A DNA stretch of 59,856 bases from Desulfuromonas sp. TF. Lineage in GTDB: Bacteria > Desulfobacterota > Desulfuromonadia > Desulfuromonadales > ATBO01. This document shows, one piece after another, positions 33,425 to 41,220 of the stretch. The position numbers and the translations under genes are program-made. The stretch's first letter is position 1; each line of letters starts with the position of its first letter. The notes below the pieces were generated by a model that made no database searches, had not been told where the DNA came from, and was given only the letters and a program-made list of their open reading frames with translations. The stretch spans positions 47,475 to 107,330 of the forward strand of contig NZ_KI421418.1 of assembly GCF_000472285.1 (NCBI RefSeq). The letters run 5' to 3'.

Positions 33425-33817
33425 ATGAGAAATCTTCGCTATCTTTTTATCTTCATAACCGCCATTTCCCTGCTTGCCCTCTCCGCCGGCTGCAAGAACG
33501 AGGCCCCCTCCTTTCAGGTCAACGACCTGGCCTCCGATCCCGGCGCCTTCAGCGGTCCGCTCACTGTGGTGGGCATCGCTTACGGCTACTCCAAGTCCGA
33601 CGCCACCATTGTGGGAATCATGGACAAGAAGGAGCTTCAGTGCACCACGCCCAACTGCAACAAGGTGCTTCTGCCGGTGAAAATCGCGGGAACCCGTCCA
33701 GCCATCGGTGATGAAGTGAAGATCTCCGGCTCCTTCAGCCGTGAACCCGGGGGATACCTCTTCCGCGCCGAGAAAATGGAAGTGGTAGCCAACCACAAGC
33801 TGGGAGGGCAGGGATGA
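33425..33817 (+). CDS. OB-fold-like lipoprotein linked to an ABC exporter
   Basis: Lipoprotein of 130 residues; ATG 33425 has AGAGGAG upstream. The signal ends in LLALSAGC with the lipid Cys near 21. The mature domain (PLTVVGIAYGYSKSDATIVGIMD ... GDEVKISGSFSREPGGYLFRAEKMEVV) has the five-strand OB pattern resembling CcmE/bOB proteins. A Cys pair, CTTPNC, lies in the middle. It overlaps the permease gene by ATGA, indicating that it works with that transporter. Confidence 0.78.
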   Translation: MRNLRYLFIFITAISLLALSAGCKNEAPSFQVNDLASDPGAFSGPLTVVGIAYGYSKSDATIVGIMDKKELQCTTPNCNKVLLPVKIAGTRPAIGDEVKISGSFSREPGGYLFRAEKMEVVANHKLGGQG

Positions 33818-34971
33818 CCCCCGGTAAACTGGTCTTAAAGAACATCGTCCGCAGGCGCGGCCGGTTCGTCTTCACCCTCCTTGGCATCATCATCGGCATG
33901 GCCTCCTTCGTCACCTTCATGGCGCTGGGAGGGAGTCTGAAAACCCAGATCGAGCGGGAGTCGGCCGCCCTGGGGGCGAATCTGGTGGTCACGCCCAAGG
34001 GGAGCTGCGCCTACGAGCAGGTCTCCATACTCACCGGCGAGCAGCTCCCCACCACCATCACCGCCGAGGAGGTGGCGGCCATCCGCGCCATCGATGGGAT
34101 GACCGCCATCCCCTATCTGGCCGAGCGATCGGCCATCGACAACCGGCCCGTTTCGGTGATGGGGATTCTCCCGGCCGAGACGCTGCGGTTCAAGGAGTGG
34201 GCCCTCGCCTCGGGAGGCTACTTCTCCTCCGAGGAGTCCGAGGGAGCCGTTCTGGGTTCGGTGCTCGCCGAGCAGTTCGGTCTGCAGCCGGGCGCCGAGG
34301 TGCGCATCCGAGGGAAGCAGATTCCCGTACTGGGGGTTCTGGAGGAGACGGCGGGGAAGGATGACCTGACGGTCTTCCTGAGCATGCCGGCGGCCCAGCA
34401 GCTCTATGAGCAGAAGGACAGGGTCTCCTACGTCGCCGTGCGGGTCGACCGTCTTGACGAGGTGGACCTCTACGCCATGAAAATCAAGGATGCGGTGAGC
34501 CTTGGCGTCGTTTCGGACAAGCAGATGCTCGGTTCGGTGCTCTCCATCGTGGGCACCGTCAACATGACCCTGCAACTGATCGCGGCGGTGGCCATTCTCG
34601 CGGCGGCCTTCGGCATCGTCAACACCATGATGACCGCCACCTACGAGCGCAAGCGCGAGATCGGCATCCTGCAGGCCATGGGCGCGACCCGGGGCGGCAT
34701 CTTCCGCCTCTTTCTCCTCGAGTCCGGGGTTTACGGACTGCTGGGAGGGCTGGGCGGGGCGGTGCTGGGGTTCGCGGCCTCCCTGGTGGCGGCGCCCTAC
34801 ATCGGTCAGAACGCCGCCACGTCCTTCGTGAAGGGCTCCCAGACCAGCATCGATCCCCTGCTCTTTGTCGGGGCCGTCCTGTTCTCGACGCTGGTCGCCA
34901 TGGTTTCCGGCCTCTATCCCGCCTGGAAGGCCTCCAACCTCTCACCCGTGGAGGCCATCAGCTATGAGTGA
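33814..34971 (+). CDS. MacB/FtsX-type ABC transporter permease
   Basis: Inner-membrane permease of 385 residues. An N-terminal helix (about 18-40, FVFTLLGIIIGMASFVTFMAL) is followed by a large periplasmic MacB_PCD domain (about 45-240), then three C-terminal FtsX helices (about 255-285, 305-330, 345-370) with the MMTATYERKREIGILQAMGATRG coupling motif. This is the mechanotransmission class of exporters, which move substrates out of the periplasm or handle lipoproteins. It is coupled to the lipoprotein upstream and overlaps the ATPase by eight bases. Confidence 0.9.
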   Translation: MTPGKLVLKNIVRRRGRFVFTLLGIIIGMASFVTFMALGGSLKTQIERESAALGANLVVTPKGSCAYEQVSILTGEQLPTTITAEEVAAIRAIDGMTAIPYLAERSAIDNRPVSVMGILPAETLRFKEWALASGGYFSSEESEGAVLGSVLAEQFGLQPGAEVRIRGKQIPVLGVLEETAGKDDLTVFLSMPAAQQLYEQKDRVSYVAVRVDRLDEVDLYAMKIKDAVSLGVVSDKQMLGSVLSIVGTVNMTLQLIAAVAILAAAFGIVNTMMTATYERKREIGILQAMGATRGGIFRLFLLESGVYGLLGGLGGAVLGFAASLVAAPYIGQNAATSFVKGSQTSIDPLLFVGAVLFSTLVAMVSGLYPAWKASNLSPVEAISYE

Positions 34972-35650
34972 CGCCATCATCAGAACAGAAAGTCTCACGA
35001 AGGAATACGGCCGGGGCGCGACCCTGACCCGAGCGCTGCGGGGTGTGGACCTGGAGATCCCCCGGGGCAGCTTCACCTGCATCGTCGGCCCCTCCGGTCA
35101 CGGCAAGTCCACCCTCATGCATCTCATCGGCGGCCTCGACCGCCCCACAGGCGGCAGCGTCTTCCTCGACGGGCAGGAGATGTTCCGTCTCGGAGGACGG
35201 GAGCTGGCGGCGATGAGGGCAAGCAAGATCGGTTTCGTCTTCCAGTTCTTCAACCTCCTTCAGAGCCTTACGGCGATGGAGAACGTGGAGACGGCGCTGA
35301 TGCTGGCCGGAGTCCCCGAGGCGCGGCAGAAAGAGCGGGCGAGGGAGCTGCTGGCCCTGGTCGGTCTGGAGGAAAAAGCCGGCGCCAAGCCGGGACAGCT
35401 CTCCGGCGGACAGCAGCAGCGAGTCGCCATCGCCCGCGCGTTGGCCAACGACCCGCCCGTCCTGCTGATGGACGAGCCCACGGGCAACCTGGATTCCGCC
35501 GCCGAAGGCGAGGTGATGGCCGTGCTGGAAGAGCTCAACCGACAGGGAAAAACGGTCATCCTGGTCACCCACAGCAGCGAGATCGCCGCCCGGGCGGGGA
35601 ACCTGGTGCGGGTGCGCGACGGGCTGATCGATGCGAGTCCAGCCATTTGA
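34964..35650 (+). CDS. LolD/MacB-type ABC transporter ATPase
   Basis: ATPase of 228 residues. ATG 34964 overlaps the permease stop. Motifs are Walker A GPSGHGKST (the usual GPSGSGKS with His for Ser), Q-loop FVFQFFNL, signature LSGGQQQRVAIARAL, Walker B VLLMDEPTGNLD and H-loop VTHSSE. The FFNLLQSLTAMENVE stretch is typical of LolD/MacB subunits. The operon ends at a strong terminator. Confidence 0.93.
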   Translation: MSDAIIRTESLTKEYGRGATLTRALRGVDLEIPRGSFTCIVGPSGHGKSTLMHLIGGLDRPTGGSVFLDGQEMFRLGGRELAAMRASKIGFVFQFFNLLQSLTAMENVETALMLAGVPEARQKERARELLALVGLEEKAGAKPGQLSGGQQQRVAIARALANDPPVLLMDEPTGNLDSAAEGEVMAVLEELNRQGKTVILVTHSSEIAARAGNLVRVRDGLIDASPAI

Positions 35651-35673
35651 ATAGAGGATCAATGTTCATCATT

Positions 35674-35708
35674 AAGGGCCGCTTCCGGAGAAGGAGCGGC
35701 CCTTTTTT
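35674..35708 (+). terminator. Intrinsic terminator after the ABC exporter operon
   Basis: Stem AAGGGCCGCT / AGCGGCCCTT around TCCGGAGAAGG, then TTTT. It starts 24 bases after the ATPase stop. Confidence 0.88.
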
Positions 35709-35797
35709 AATGGGGTTCTTTTGCAGGAGATTGCCAACTGGGAAGAGTTCGGGCAGAGGAAGTCGAAGAAAACTATAGCATTCCTTAACCCAGCGGA

Positions 35798-35866
35798 TAT
35801 AATGCGGAAGATATTTCGGATTCAATGACTTGTCGGCGGACCAGCCGACGGCGGAACGCCGGCTGA
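35798..35866 (+). promoter_or_regulatory. Leader with -10 box, mini-ORF and two exclusive stems
   Basis: A perfect TATAAT (35798-35803) starts a leader of about 138 bases before the XRE-cupin gene. The leader has a stem GTCGGC/GCCGAC (35832-35849) that competes with CAGCCG/CGGCTG (35842-35865). A 13-codon frame at 35825-35866 (five Arg codons, stop TGA) covers both. This resembles an attenuation-type leader, but no T tract follows and no known riboswitch is recognised. Confidence 0.35.
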
Positions 35867-35948
35867 ACTTTACGTGTTAAAGGCTTTTCCCGAGTTACAT
35901 GAAAAAAGCTTCCGTTGCGCCGGACGTCTATCTCAAAGGAGAAAAACG

Positions 35949-36533
35949 ATGACGGACCAAAAACAGATCGGCGAAAGAATCAAATCCCTGAGGACCAGAA
36001 AACAGATGTCATTGGATGATGTTTCAAAGGAATCCGGGATATCTCCATCGACCATTTCGGGGATTGAAGACCTTTCTGTCGCGCCGCCTCTGGGACATAT
36101 TATCAGTCTGGCAAAGGTCTTCAACGTTTCGGTGGGTGAGGTTTTCGGAGACAGCGCGGATTCGCCTTTCTGCATCGTTAGAAGCGATGACCGAAAAACC
36201 GTATCCCGATTCAGTCAGGCCGGCGGCAAATCCGGGGGCTACGGTTATGAGTCTCTGGGCCACCACAAGCAGAACAGGCAGATGGAGCCATTCCTCGTGA
36301 CCCTGACGCCGCTTGAAGACATTGCTGAGCCCAATCAGCATGTTGGGGAAGAATTTCTTTTCGTGTTGACGGGGCATGTTGAAATAAGGCTTGCAGGCCA
36401 TACCGAGATCCTAAACCCCGGTGATTCCATCTATTACGATTCGAATCTACCTCATGCCGTTTCCTGCCATGGGAATGATCCTGCAACGATACTTGCCGTT
36501 ATTTACGCAAAAAAGGAATTGATGATTTTTTAA
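35949..36533 (+). CDS. XRE-family transcriptional regulator with cupin domain
   Basis: DNA-binding regulator of 194 residues; ATG 35949 has AAAGGAG upstream. The N-terminal HTH_3 domain (about 5-62) reads IGERIKSLRTRKQMSLDDVSKESGISPSTIS. The C-terminal cupin_2 domain (about 110-190) has VGEEFLFVLTGHVEIRL and LNPGDSIYYDSNLPHAVSC, where the ligand- or metal-binding His/Glu residues lie. Such proteins often sense small molecules and control nearby metabolic genes. A separate cupin gene is convergent downstream. Confidence 0.92.
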   Translation: MTDQKQIGERIKSLRTRKQMSLDDVSKESGISPSTISGIEDLSVAPPLGHIISLAKVFNVSVGEVFGDSADSPFCIVRSDDRKTVSRFSQAGGKSGGYGYESLGHHKQNRQMEPFLVTLTPLEDIAEPNQHVGEEFLFVLTGHVEIRLAGHTEILNPGDSIYYDSNLPHAVSCHGNDPATILAVIYAKKELMIF

Positions 36534-36615
36534 CTTGCGCCCACCAAAAAGTTACCTCCTTCGTTCGTTTTTACCAAGCGACTTACCGTCCCAGCTAGGG
36601 ACACTTGTACCGTCG

Positions 36616-36882
36616 TTAATCTTTCTTCACAACCGGTACAAGGAATGACGTTACATAGATCTCATCATCAGATCTCATGCTGTGCTTGACCCCTGCAGGT
36701 ACAATAAAGGCCTTGCCGGTCGTGAGTTTCACTTCGCCATTCTCCAGCACTCCGAAGCCTGCACCTTTTATGCAGTAAAAGATCTCATCATGATCTGCAT
36801 GAGAGTGAAGGGGGACCTTTCGTTCGGCGGGGATATGGTACACGTTTGTTACAATGGCATTCTTGATCTTTTCCAGATCCAT
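36616..36882 (-). CDS. Small cupin-domain protein
   Basis: Single-domain cupin of 88 residues. ATG 36882 is preceded by AGGAGG. The metal-site pattern HSHADHDEIFYCIKGAGFG ... PAGVKHSMR holds the two cupin motifs with three His and one Glu. Function is unknown; members include oxygenases, isomerases and sensors. It faces the XRE-cupin regulator, with 82 bases between the two stop codons and no obvious terminator there. Confidence 0.88.
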   Translation of the reverse strand: MDLEKIKNAIVTNVYHIPAERKVPLHSHADHDEIFYCIKGAGFGVLENGEVKLTTGKAFIVPAGVKHSMRSDDEIYVTSFLVPVVKKD

Positions 36883-37206
36883 TTCGTCCTCCTCGTTTTT
36901 CCCCTTTGATGTTGTTCCCGAACTTTTTCCTCGCGGCGACATCCCGGCGATTGTTGAGCAGAATCTGTTCCCTTTGTAGCACAGTAACCCGTTTTTTCAC
37001 AGCAATGCACATGAAACCACGGTATTAAAGCGGACGATTTTGGTTTAAAGTAGGCTGGCAGGTCTCTTCAAAGAGGCAAGGGGCGCCCGCTGCAACAGGG
37101 TTTACCTGTTCAGACCTCAACATTGGTGCAGTTATTGCTGCTCTGTAATTCGTTCGCAAACTGGACCAGGCAGAGGTCCTGGGCTATTCACCGTTGAATT
37201 TTAAAT
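36883..37206. other. Divergent spacer, cupin gene / diguanylate cyclase
   Basis: No gene is seen in these 324 bases. The plus strand has a nested pair of stems: AGGTCT (37060-37065) with AGACCT (37112-37117), enclosing AACAGG-GTTTA-CCTGTT (37094-37110). A further stem CCAGG/CCTGG lies near 37167-37185. These could be structured leader RNA for the cyclase; they do not match GEMM-I. Confidence 0.35.
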
Positions 37207-38439
37207 ATGACTGCTAAGAGCATCCCCGTGGCGGAGTTGTCGAACAAGGATCCCGCCTCGCTTCTGAGCCAACTCATCAAAATTGCCTTGGTCTCCCTCC
37301 TCGTCATCCTCTCTCTGGCGGCCGCCAGCATCTATTCCGTCTATTCCCGACATGTAATCTCTCGCGCCGAGATGAATGCGGTCCGAATCGGCAGCGCTCT
37401 TTTGGCTTTGGAGCGGGGCACGCTGCTGGCCCACTCTGCAGAGGGGAGCCGCATTGCCCTCGATGTCGAAAACCTCCCCCAGCTTGACCGTCGACTTCGG
37501 CAATTCCTGAAACCCTTCGCGATCATCAAAATCAAGATTTTTTCGTATGACGGCAGGATCATCTACAGCACCGATCCGTCGATTATCGGTCGTATCGATG
37601 CCGAGAACTCGCGCTTGAAAAAAGCGCTCGCGGGGGAGGTCGATTCCAGGCTGGAGAAAAAGGACGAGGTTATCGACTTGGCTGAAGAGCGCAAGTTCGA
37701 CCTTGATGTGGTCGAGACCTATATCCCGATCAGGAATGACAAGGGCCGGGTGATCGGCAGCTTCGAGCTGTATGTGGATGTTACTGCTGCCCGCCGTGAT
37801 ATTTCCTCCGGTGTGGGGATGTCGATGTTGCTGCTCGCTCTCGCCCTGATCTTCGTCTTTGCCTGCGCTTTCGTTCTGGTGCGGCGAGGGACCAACCAGC
37901 TCAAGGCGACGCAGAATATTCTGCAAATCCTGGCGACGACCGACACCCTGACCTCACTGCTCAATCGCCATCAGATATTTCTGCGGGCTGAACAGGAGTT
38001 TGCACGCCTGGGCCGCGAGCGTGAAGGCGGCGGTACGAAGAAGGCTCTCGGCTTGCTGATGCTTGACGTCGACTACTTCAAACGCCACAATGACACCTAT
38101 GGCCACCAGGCCGGCGACCTGATCCTGAAGGAAATTGCTGACCGCCTCGTCCGGTCGCTCCGTTGCTACGACTTCGTGGGCCGCTACGGCGGCGAGGAGT
38201 TTCTGGCCGTGCTGCCCGGCACCGGCTTTCTTGGAACCCGGGGGATTGCCGAGAGGATCCGGGAGAGGGTGGAAGCCGAGCCGGTCATCATCGGCGGAAT
38301 CGAAGTCCCGGTAACGGTGAGCCTTGGGCTCGCCTGCACTACGGGTGAGGAGGGGAGTTTCGAAGATGCTCTGAAACGGGCCGATGAGGGACTCTATCGG
38401 GCCAAGAGCGAAGGCCGAAACAAGGTCGCCTGGATTTAA
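37207..38439 (+). CDS. Membrane-anchored diguanylate cyclase
   Basis: Makes c-di-GMP. The 410-residue protein has a first membrane helix (about 26-46), a periplasmic CACHE-like sensor domain (about 50-205; FSYDGRIIYSTDPSIIG, VVETYIPIRNDKGRVIGSFELYVDV), a second helix (about 212-232) and a GGDEF domain (about 245-410). The active site is GGEEF. An RxxD inhibitory site (RCYD) sits five residues before it. There is no clear ribosome-binding site before the ATG, so the start is uncertain. Confidence 0.92.
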   Translation: MTAKSIPVAELSNKDPASLLSQLIKIALVSLLVILSLAAASIYSVYSRHVISRAEMNAVRIGSALLALERGTLLAHSAEGSRIALDVENLPQLDRRLRQFLKPFAIIKIKIFSYDGRIIYSTDPSIIGRIDAENSRLKKALAGEVDSRLEKKDEVIDLAEERKFDLDVVETYIPIRNDKGRVIGSFELYVDVTAARRDISSGVGMSMLLLALALIFVFACAFVLVRRGTNQLKATQNILQILATTDTLTSLLNRHQIFLRAEQEFARLGREREGGGTKKALGLLMLDVDYFKRHNDTYGHQAGDLILKEIADRLVRSLRCYDFVGRYGGEEFLAVLPGTGFLGTRGIAERIRERVEAEPVIIGGIEVPVTVSLGLACTTGEEGSFEDALKRADEGLYRAKSEGRNKVAWI

Positions 38440-38638
38440 GGGTTAAGTGTGATCTCCGATCGAAGGCACGGGGACAGGGATCGCAGTGCGTGGGGATGTA
38501 GTTACCGATCGTTTTCACAGAGTCTGTCGGCACGATTCGACGGTGACCTCCAGCACCGCCCGGAGCCAGGGGTTGGCTTTCTTCATCTCTTCCACCTCCG
38601 GTCGCTTAAGATATAAGAAGCGAACTCAAGGAGACGCC

Positions 38639-38983
38639 ATGAAAATCGAATTCACACCCGTTCTCCGGGTGGCCGTCGCCGTCCTGGCACTCTTGCTGCT
38701 GGCCGGGTGTGCGGGGGTCGGCGCCCGTACGCGGGATCTTCTTTCTCAAGACTATCACGCTATGAACGACATGGAGATCCAGACCTACTTCTATCAGCTC
38801 AACGACCAGATCGCCAGGGAGGAGAGAGCGGCCAGAGGGACCTCCGTGGGGGTGGGAGTCGGCACCGGCCCGGTGAGCGTCGGAGCCTCTCAAGACGTGA
38901 CGCGCGGGCGAATCGCAGAGGATCTGAGGGACCGGCGCAACGAAGTCCGCGCAGAGCTTAGCAGGCGGGGTCTGATGCCGTAA
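38639..38983 (+). CDS. Small lipoprotein of unknown function
   Basis: A 114-residue lipoprotein; ATG 38639 follows AAGGAG. The signal ends in LALLLLAGC (lipid Cys near 22). The mature part is charged and helical (YHAMNDMEIQTYFYQLNDQIAREERA), then Gly-rich (GVGVGTGPVSVGAS), then helical again (ELSRRG). I do not recognise the family. It precedes the selenoprotein gene by 44 bases, possibly in one transcript. The 199-base spacer before it holds a short gene-like fragment on the minus strand (38525-38610). Confidence 0.75.
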   Translation: MKIEFTPVLRVAVAVLALLLLAGCAGVGARTRDLLSQDYHAMNDMEIQTYFYQLNDQIAREERAARGTSVGVGVGTGPVSVGASQDVTRGRIAEDLRDRRNEVRAELSRRGLMP

Positions 38984-39027
38984 AGGTGTTCCGGCGAGAA
39001 CAGGACGACTTGCAAAGGAGAGATGGC

Positions 39028-39288
39028 ATGAAGGTGCGCAAGAAGTTTCTCGATTACGAGTACGAGGAAGTCCTCGATATCAAGACCCGGGAACTGATCC
39101 GTGTCGCCTGCGCCGTGGCGGTCGGCTGCCCCGACTGACTGAAAAAGCACTTCGCGGTCGCGAAGGAAGCAGGCGCCGGCGATGCGGAGCTGAAAGAGGC
39201 GATCGCCTACGGCATGATCGCCCCATCGGGGCGGGCCAAAAACTTCACCCTTCGGATGCTGGAGGAGTTGGGGATGGACGAGAGATAA
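39028..39288 (+). CDS. AhpD-like (carboxymuconolactone decarboxylase) selenoprotein
   Basis: An 86-residue protein whose codon 37 is TGA (39136-39138), read here as selenocysteine. ATG 39028 follows AAAGGAG. The frame gives the AhpD/CMD signature: TRELIRVACAVAVGCPD-U-LKKH, that is CxxUxxxH where the family has the CxxCxxxH redox centre. The family pattern resumes at once in the same frame, with EAIAYGMIAPSGRAKNF after it, and the frame ends at TAA. A hairpin with a GGTC loop starts 11 bases after the TGA (SECIS-like). Expected role: thiol-based peroxide or redox chemistry. Without selenium decoding it would look like a 36-codon fragment. Confidence 0.85.
39141..39171 (+). promoter_or_regulatory. 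SECIS-like hairpin for UGA recoding
   Basis: CTTCGC (39150-39155) pairs perfectly with GCGAAG (39160-39165) around a GGTC loop. The loop lies 18-21 bases after the UGA, within the distance used by bacterial SECIS elements, and has the GGU that SelB recognises in known cases. The hairpin is inside the coding sequence, as is normal in bacteria. Confidence 0.7.
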
Positions 39289-39299
39289 GGCTTTTCCAC

Positions 39300-39331
39300 C
39301 AATGACCAATGACAAGGGACCAGTGACAGGA
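39300..39331. repeat. Reiterated-word repeat (GACCAATGA type)
   Basis: ACCAATGACCAATGACAAGG is followed by GACCAGTGACAGG, three imperfect copies of one word filling the 45-base gap before recO. Confidence 0.5.
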
Positions 39332-39333
39332 AA

Positions 39334-40098
39334 ATGAAGCTCCTCTCCTCCGAAGCGATCATCCTGCGCCACCTCGATTACGGAGAGGCCGACCGCATCG
39401 TCACCTTTTTCACTCCCGAGCACGGCCGCCTTCGAGGCTTCGCCCGAAGCGCCCGGAAGAGCCGCAAGCGATTCGGCGCGGCCCTGGAGCCCTTTTCCCG
39501 GGTCCGGATGCACTGGTCGCCGCCGTCTTCGGGGGATCTGGTGCGTCTCCGCGAAGCAGAGCTCCTCGACCTGCGTACCGGGCTGCGCGGCGATCTGACG
39601 GCCATCGCCCTGGCCGGCTACGGGTGCGAGCTGGTCGAGGAGATGCTGGGGGAAGAAGGGGGGCAGGTAAGGGCCTACGCGCTGCTCGGCGCCTTTCTCG
39701 ACCACCTGGCCGGGCACGGCGCGTCCCCTGAAGCACGCTTCCTTTTCGAGCTGCGCCTTCTGGTCCTGGCCGGCTACATCCCCCATCTGCTCCATTGCTC
39801 CGAGTGCGCCGCCGGACTCCGCGGCGACGAGGCTGCTTTCGACGCCGCCCGCGGCGGCAGCCTCTGCCCGGAGTGCGCCCCTCCCGGTACGGCCCTGCGG
39901 GTCAGCCCCCTGACCCTGGGAAGCCTCTCGCGTTCCCTGCAGAGCCCGCTCACCCATTTCGCCGGTTTCCGCTTCGGCAGCCGCACTCTTGAGGAGGGAC
40001 GGGCCATCCTGACCGGCGCCCTGCGGCTGCATCTGCACCGGCCGCTCCGTTCCCTCTCATTCCTGGAACGGATGGAGGCAGATAGCGCCTGTTTTTAG
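39334..40098 (+). CDS. recO: DNA repair protein RecO
   Basis: Recombination mediator that helps load RecA on gapped DNA with RecR and RecF. The 254-residue protein has the N-terminal OB fold (SSEAIILRHLDYGEADRIVTFF, GRLRGFARSARKS), a helical domain (ELRLLVLAGYIPHLLHC) and a zinc site CSEC ... CPEC (about 154-190). Length and motif order are usual. It is placed just after the selenoprotein gene and before glyQS. Confidence 0.95.
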   Translation: MKLLSSEAIILRHLDYGEADRIVTFFTPEHGRLRGFARSARKSRKRFGAALEPFSRVRMHWSPPSSGDLVRLREAELLDLRTGLRGDLTAIALAGYGCELVEEMLGEEGGQVRAYALLGAFLDHLAGHGASPEARFLFELRLLVLAGYIPHLLHCSECAAGLRGDEAAFDAARGGSLCPECAPPGTALRVSPLTLGSLSRSLQSPLTHFAGFRFGSRTLEEGRAILTGALRLHLHRPLRSLSFLERMEADSACF

Positions 40099-40134
40099 CG
40101 AGGCTGAATACGCCTGCGGAGGGGGAGTTTAACC

Positions 40135-40163
40135 TTGACAGCCCCAGTCCGCCGGGCTAGAAT
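40135..40163 (+). promoter_or_regulatory. Sigma-70 promoter of glyQ
   Basis: TTGACA, 17 bases, TAGAAT: eleven of twelve consensus positions with ideal spacing. The start is near 40170, giving a leader of about 70 bases. No T-box is present in this leader. Confidence 0.8.
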
Positions 40164-40179
40164 TTTCAACTTTAAACTT

Positions 40180-40192
40180 GTATACAGTATAC
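40180..40192. promoter_or_regulatory. Possible operator GTATACAGTATAC
   Basis: Two GTATAC palindromes separated by one A, beginning about ten bases after the predicted glyQ start. The left half is TTGTATACA, the kind of sequence bound by GntR-family repressors. No regulator gene is adjacent. Confidence 0.3.
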
Positions 40193-40241
40193 GTCACTCG
40201 GTCCTGAAGACGACGGGTGAACGGTTTCGCATGGAGGCAAC

Positions 40242-41111
40242 GTGACCTTTCAAGATCTTATCCTTTCACTGCAGAACTACTGGGCCCGGCAAGGGTGCAT
40301 CATCCAGCAGCCTTACGACGTGGAAAAGGGGGCAGGGACCTTCAATCCCGCCACTTTTCTCAGGGCGCTCGGACCCGAACCCTGGAACGTGGCCTATGTC
40401 GAACCTTCCCGGCGTCCTACCGACGGCCGCTACGGGGAGAACCCCAACCGTCTCCAGCACTATTATCAATTCCAGGTGATCCTCAAGCCGTCGCCGATGA
40501 ACATTCAGGATCTCTATCTCGACTCCCTGAAGAGTTTCGGCATCGATCCGGCCAAGCACGACATCCGTTTTGTCGAGGACGACTGGGAGTCCCCCACTCT
40601 GGGGGCCTGGGGGCTGGGCTGGGAAGTCTGGCTCGACGGTATGGAAATCACCCAGTTCACCTATTTCCAGCAATGCGGAGGGATCGACCTCAAGCCGGTC
40701 TCCGGCGAGATCACCTACGGTTGCGAGCGGATCGCCATGTATCTGCAGGGAGTGGACAACGTCTACGACCTCGAATGGATCAAGGGGATCAAGTACGGCG
40801 ACGTTCACCACCAGACGGAGGTCGAATTCTCCACCTACAATTTCGAAGAGGCCGACACCGGCATGCTTTTCCAGCTCTTCGACATGTACGAGAAGGAGTG
40901 CATCCGCCTGACCGAGCGCCAGCTGGTCTTCCCCGCCTACGATTTCGTCCTCAAGTGTTCCCACGCCTTCAATTTACTCGATGCCCGCGGAGCCATCTCG
41001 GTGACGGAGAGAGCCCACTATATAGGCCGGGTGCGTAATCTTTCCCGGCTCTGCGCCGAAGGATACGTGGCTCAGCGGGAGAAGTTGGGGTTTCCGCTGC
41101 TGAAACGTTGA
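40242..41111 (+). CDS. glyQ: Glycyl-tRNA synthetase alpha subunit
   Basis: Catalytic (class II fold) subunit of the alpha2beta2 glycyl-tRNA synthetase. The 289-residue product starts at GTG 40242 with GGAGG upstream. Typical blocks are [72 protein letters not shown] and [19 protein letters not shown]. It is followed by glyS across a word repeat. Confidence 0.98.
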   Translation: MTFQDLILSLQNYWARQGCIIQQPYDVEKGAGTFNPATFLRALGPEPWNVAYVEPSRRPTDGRYGENPNRLQHYYQFQVILKPSPMNIQDLYLDSLKSFGIDPAKHDIRFVEDDWESPTLGAWGLGWEVWLDGMEITQFTYFQQCGGIDLKPVSGEITYGCERIAMYLQGVDNVYDLEWIKGIKYGDVHHQTEVEFSTYNFEEADTGMLFQLFDMYEKECIRLTERQLVFPAYDFVLKCSHAFNLLDARGAISVTERAHYIGRVRNLSRLCAEGYVAQREKLGFPLLKR

Positions 41112-41216
41112 ATCAAATTAAAGGTTAAAGGTTAAAGGAAAAAGGAGAAAGGTTTAACGCCTTTGATTTTCTTTAGCCTTTTACCTTGAACCTTTTACCT
41201 TGAACCTGGAGCCTGC
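41112..41216. repeat. Reiterated-word inverted repeat (AAAGGTT type), glyQ-glyS
   Basis: TTAAAGGTTAAAGGTTAAAGG on the left and CCTTTTACCTTGAACCTTTTACCTTGAACC on the right make an imperfect inverted repeat of about 100 bases between the two synthetase genes. The vocabulary matches the gspG-gspF spacer (8449-8519). It separates glyQ from glyS, two genes whose products act together. Confidence 0.7.
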
Positions 41217-41220
41217 TTTT

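Noticed and set aside
40099-40241. T-box leader before glyQ
   Set aside because: The leader from the predicted start is only about 70 bases, with no T-box sequence, specifier stem or terminator.
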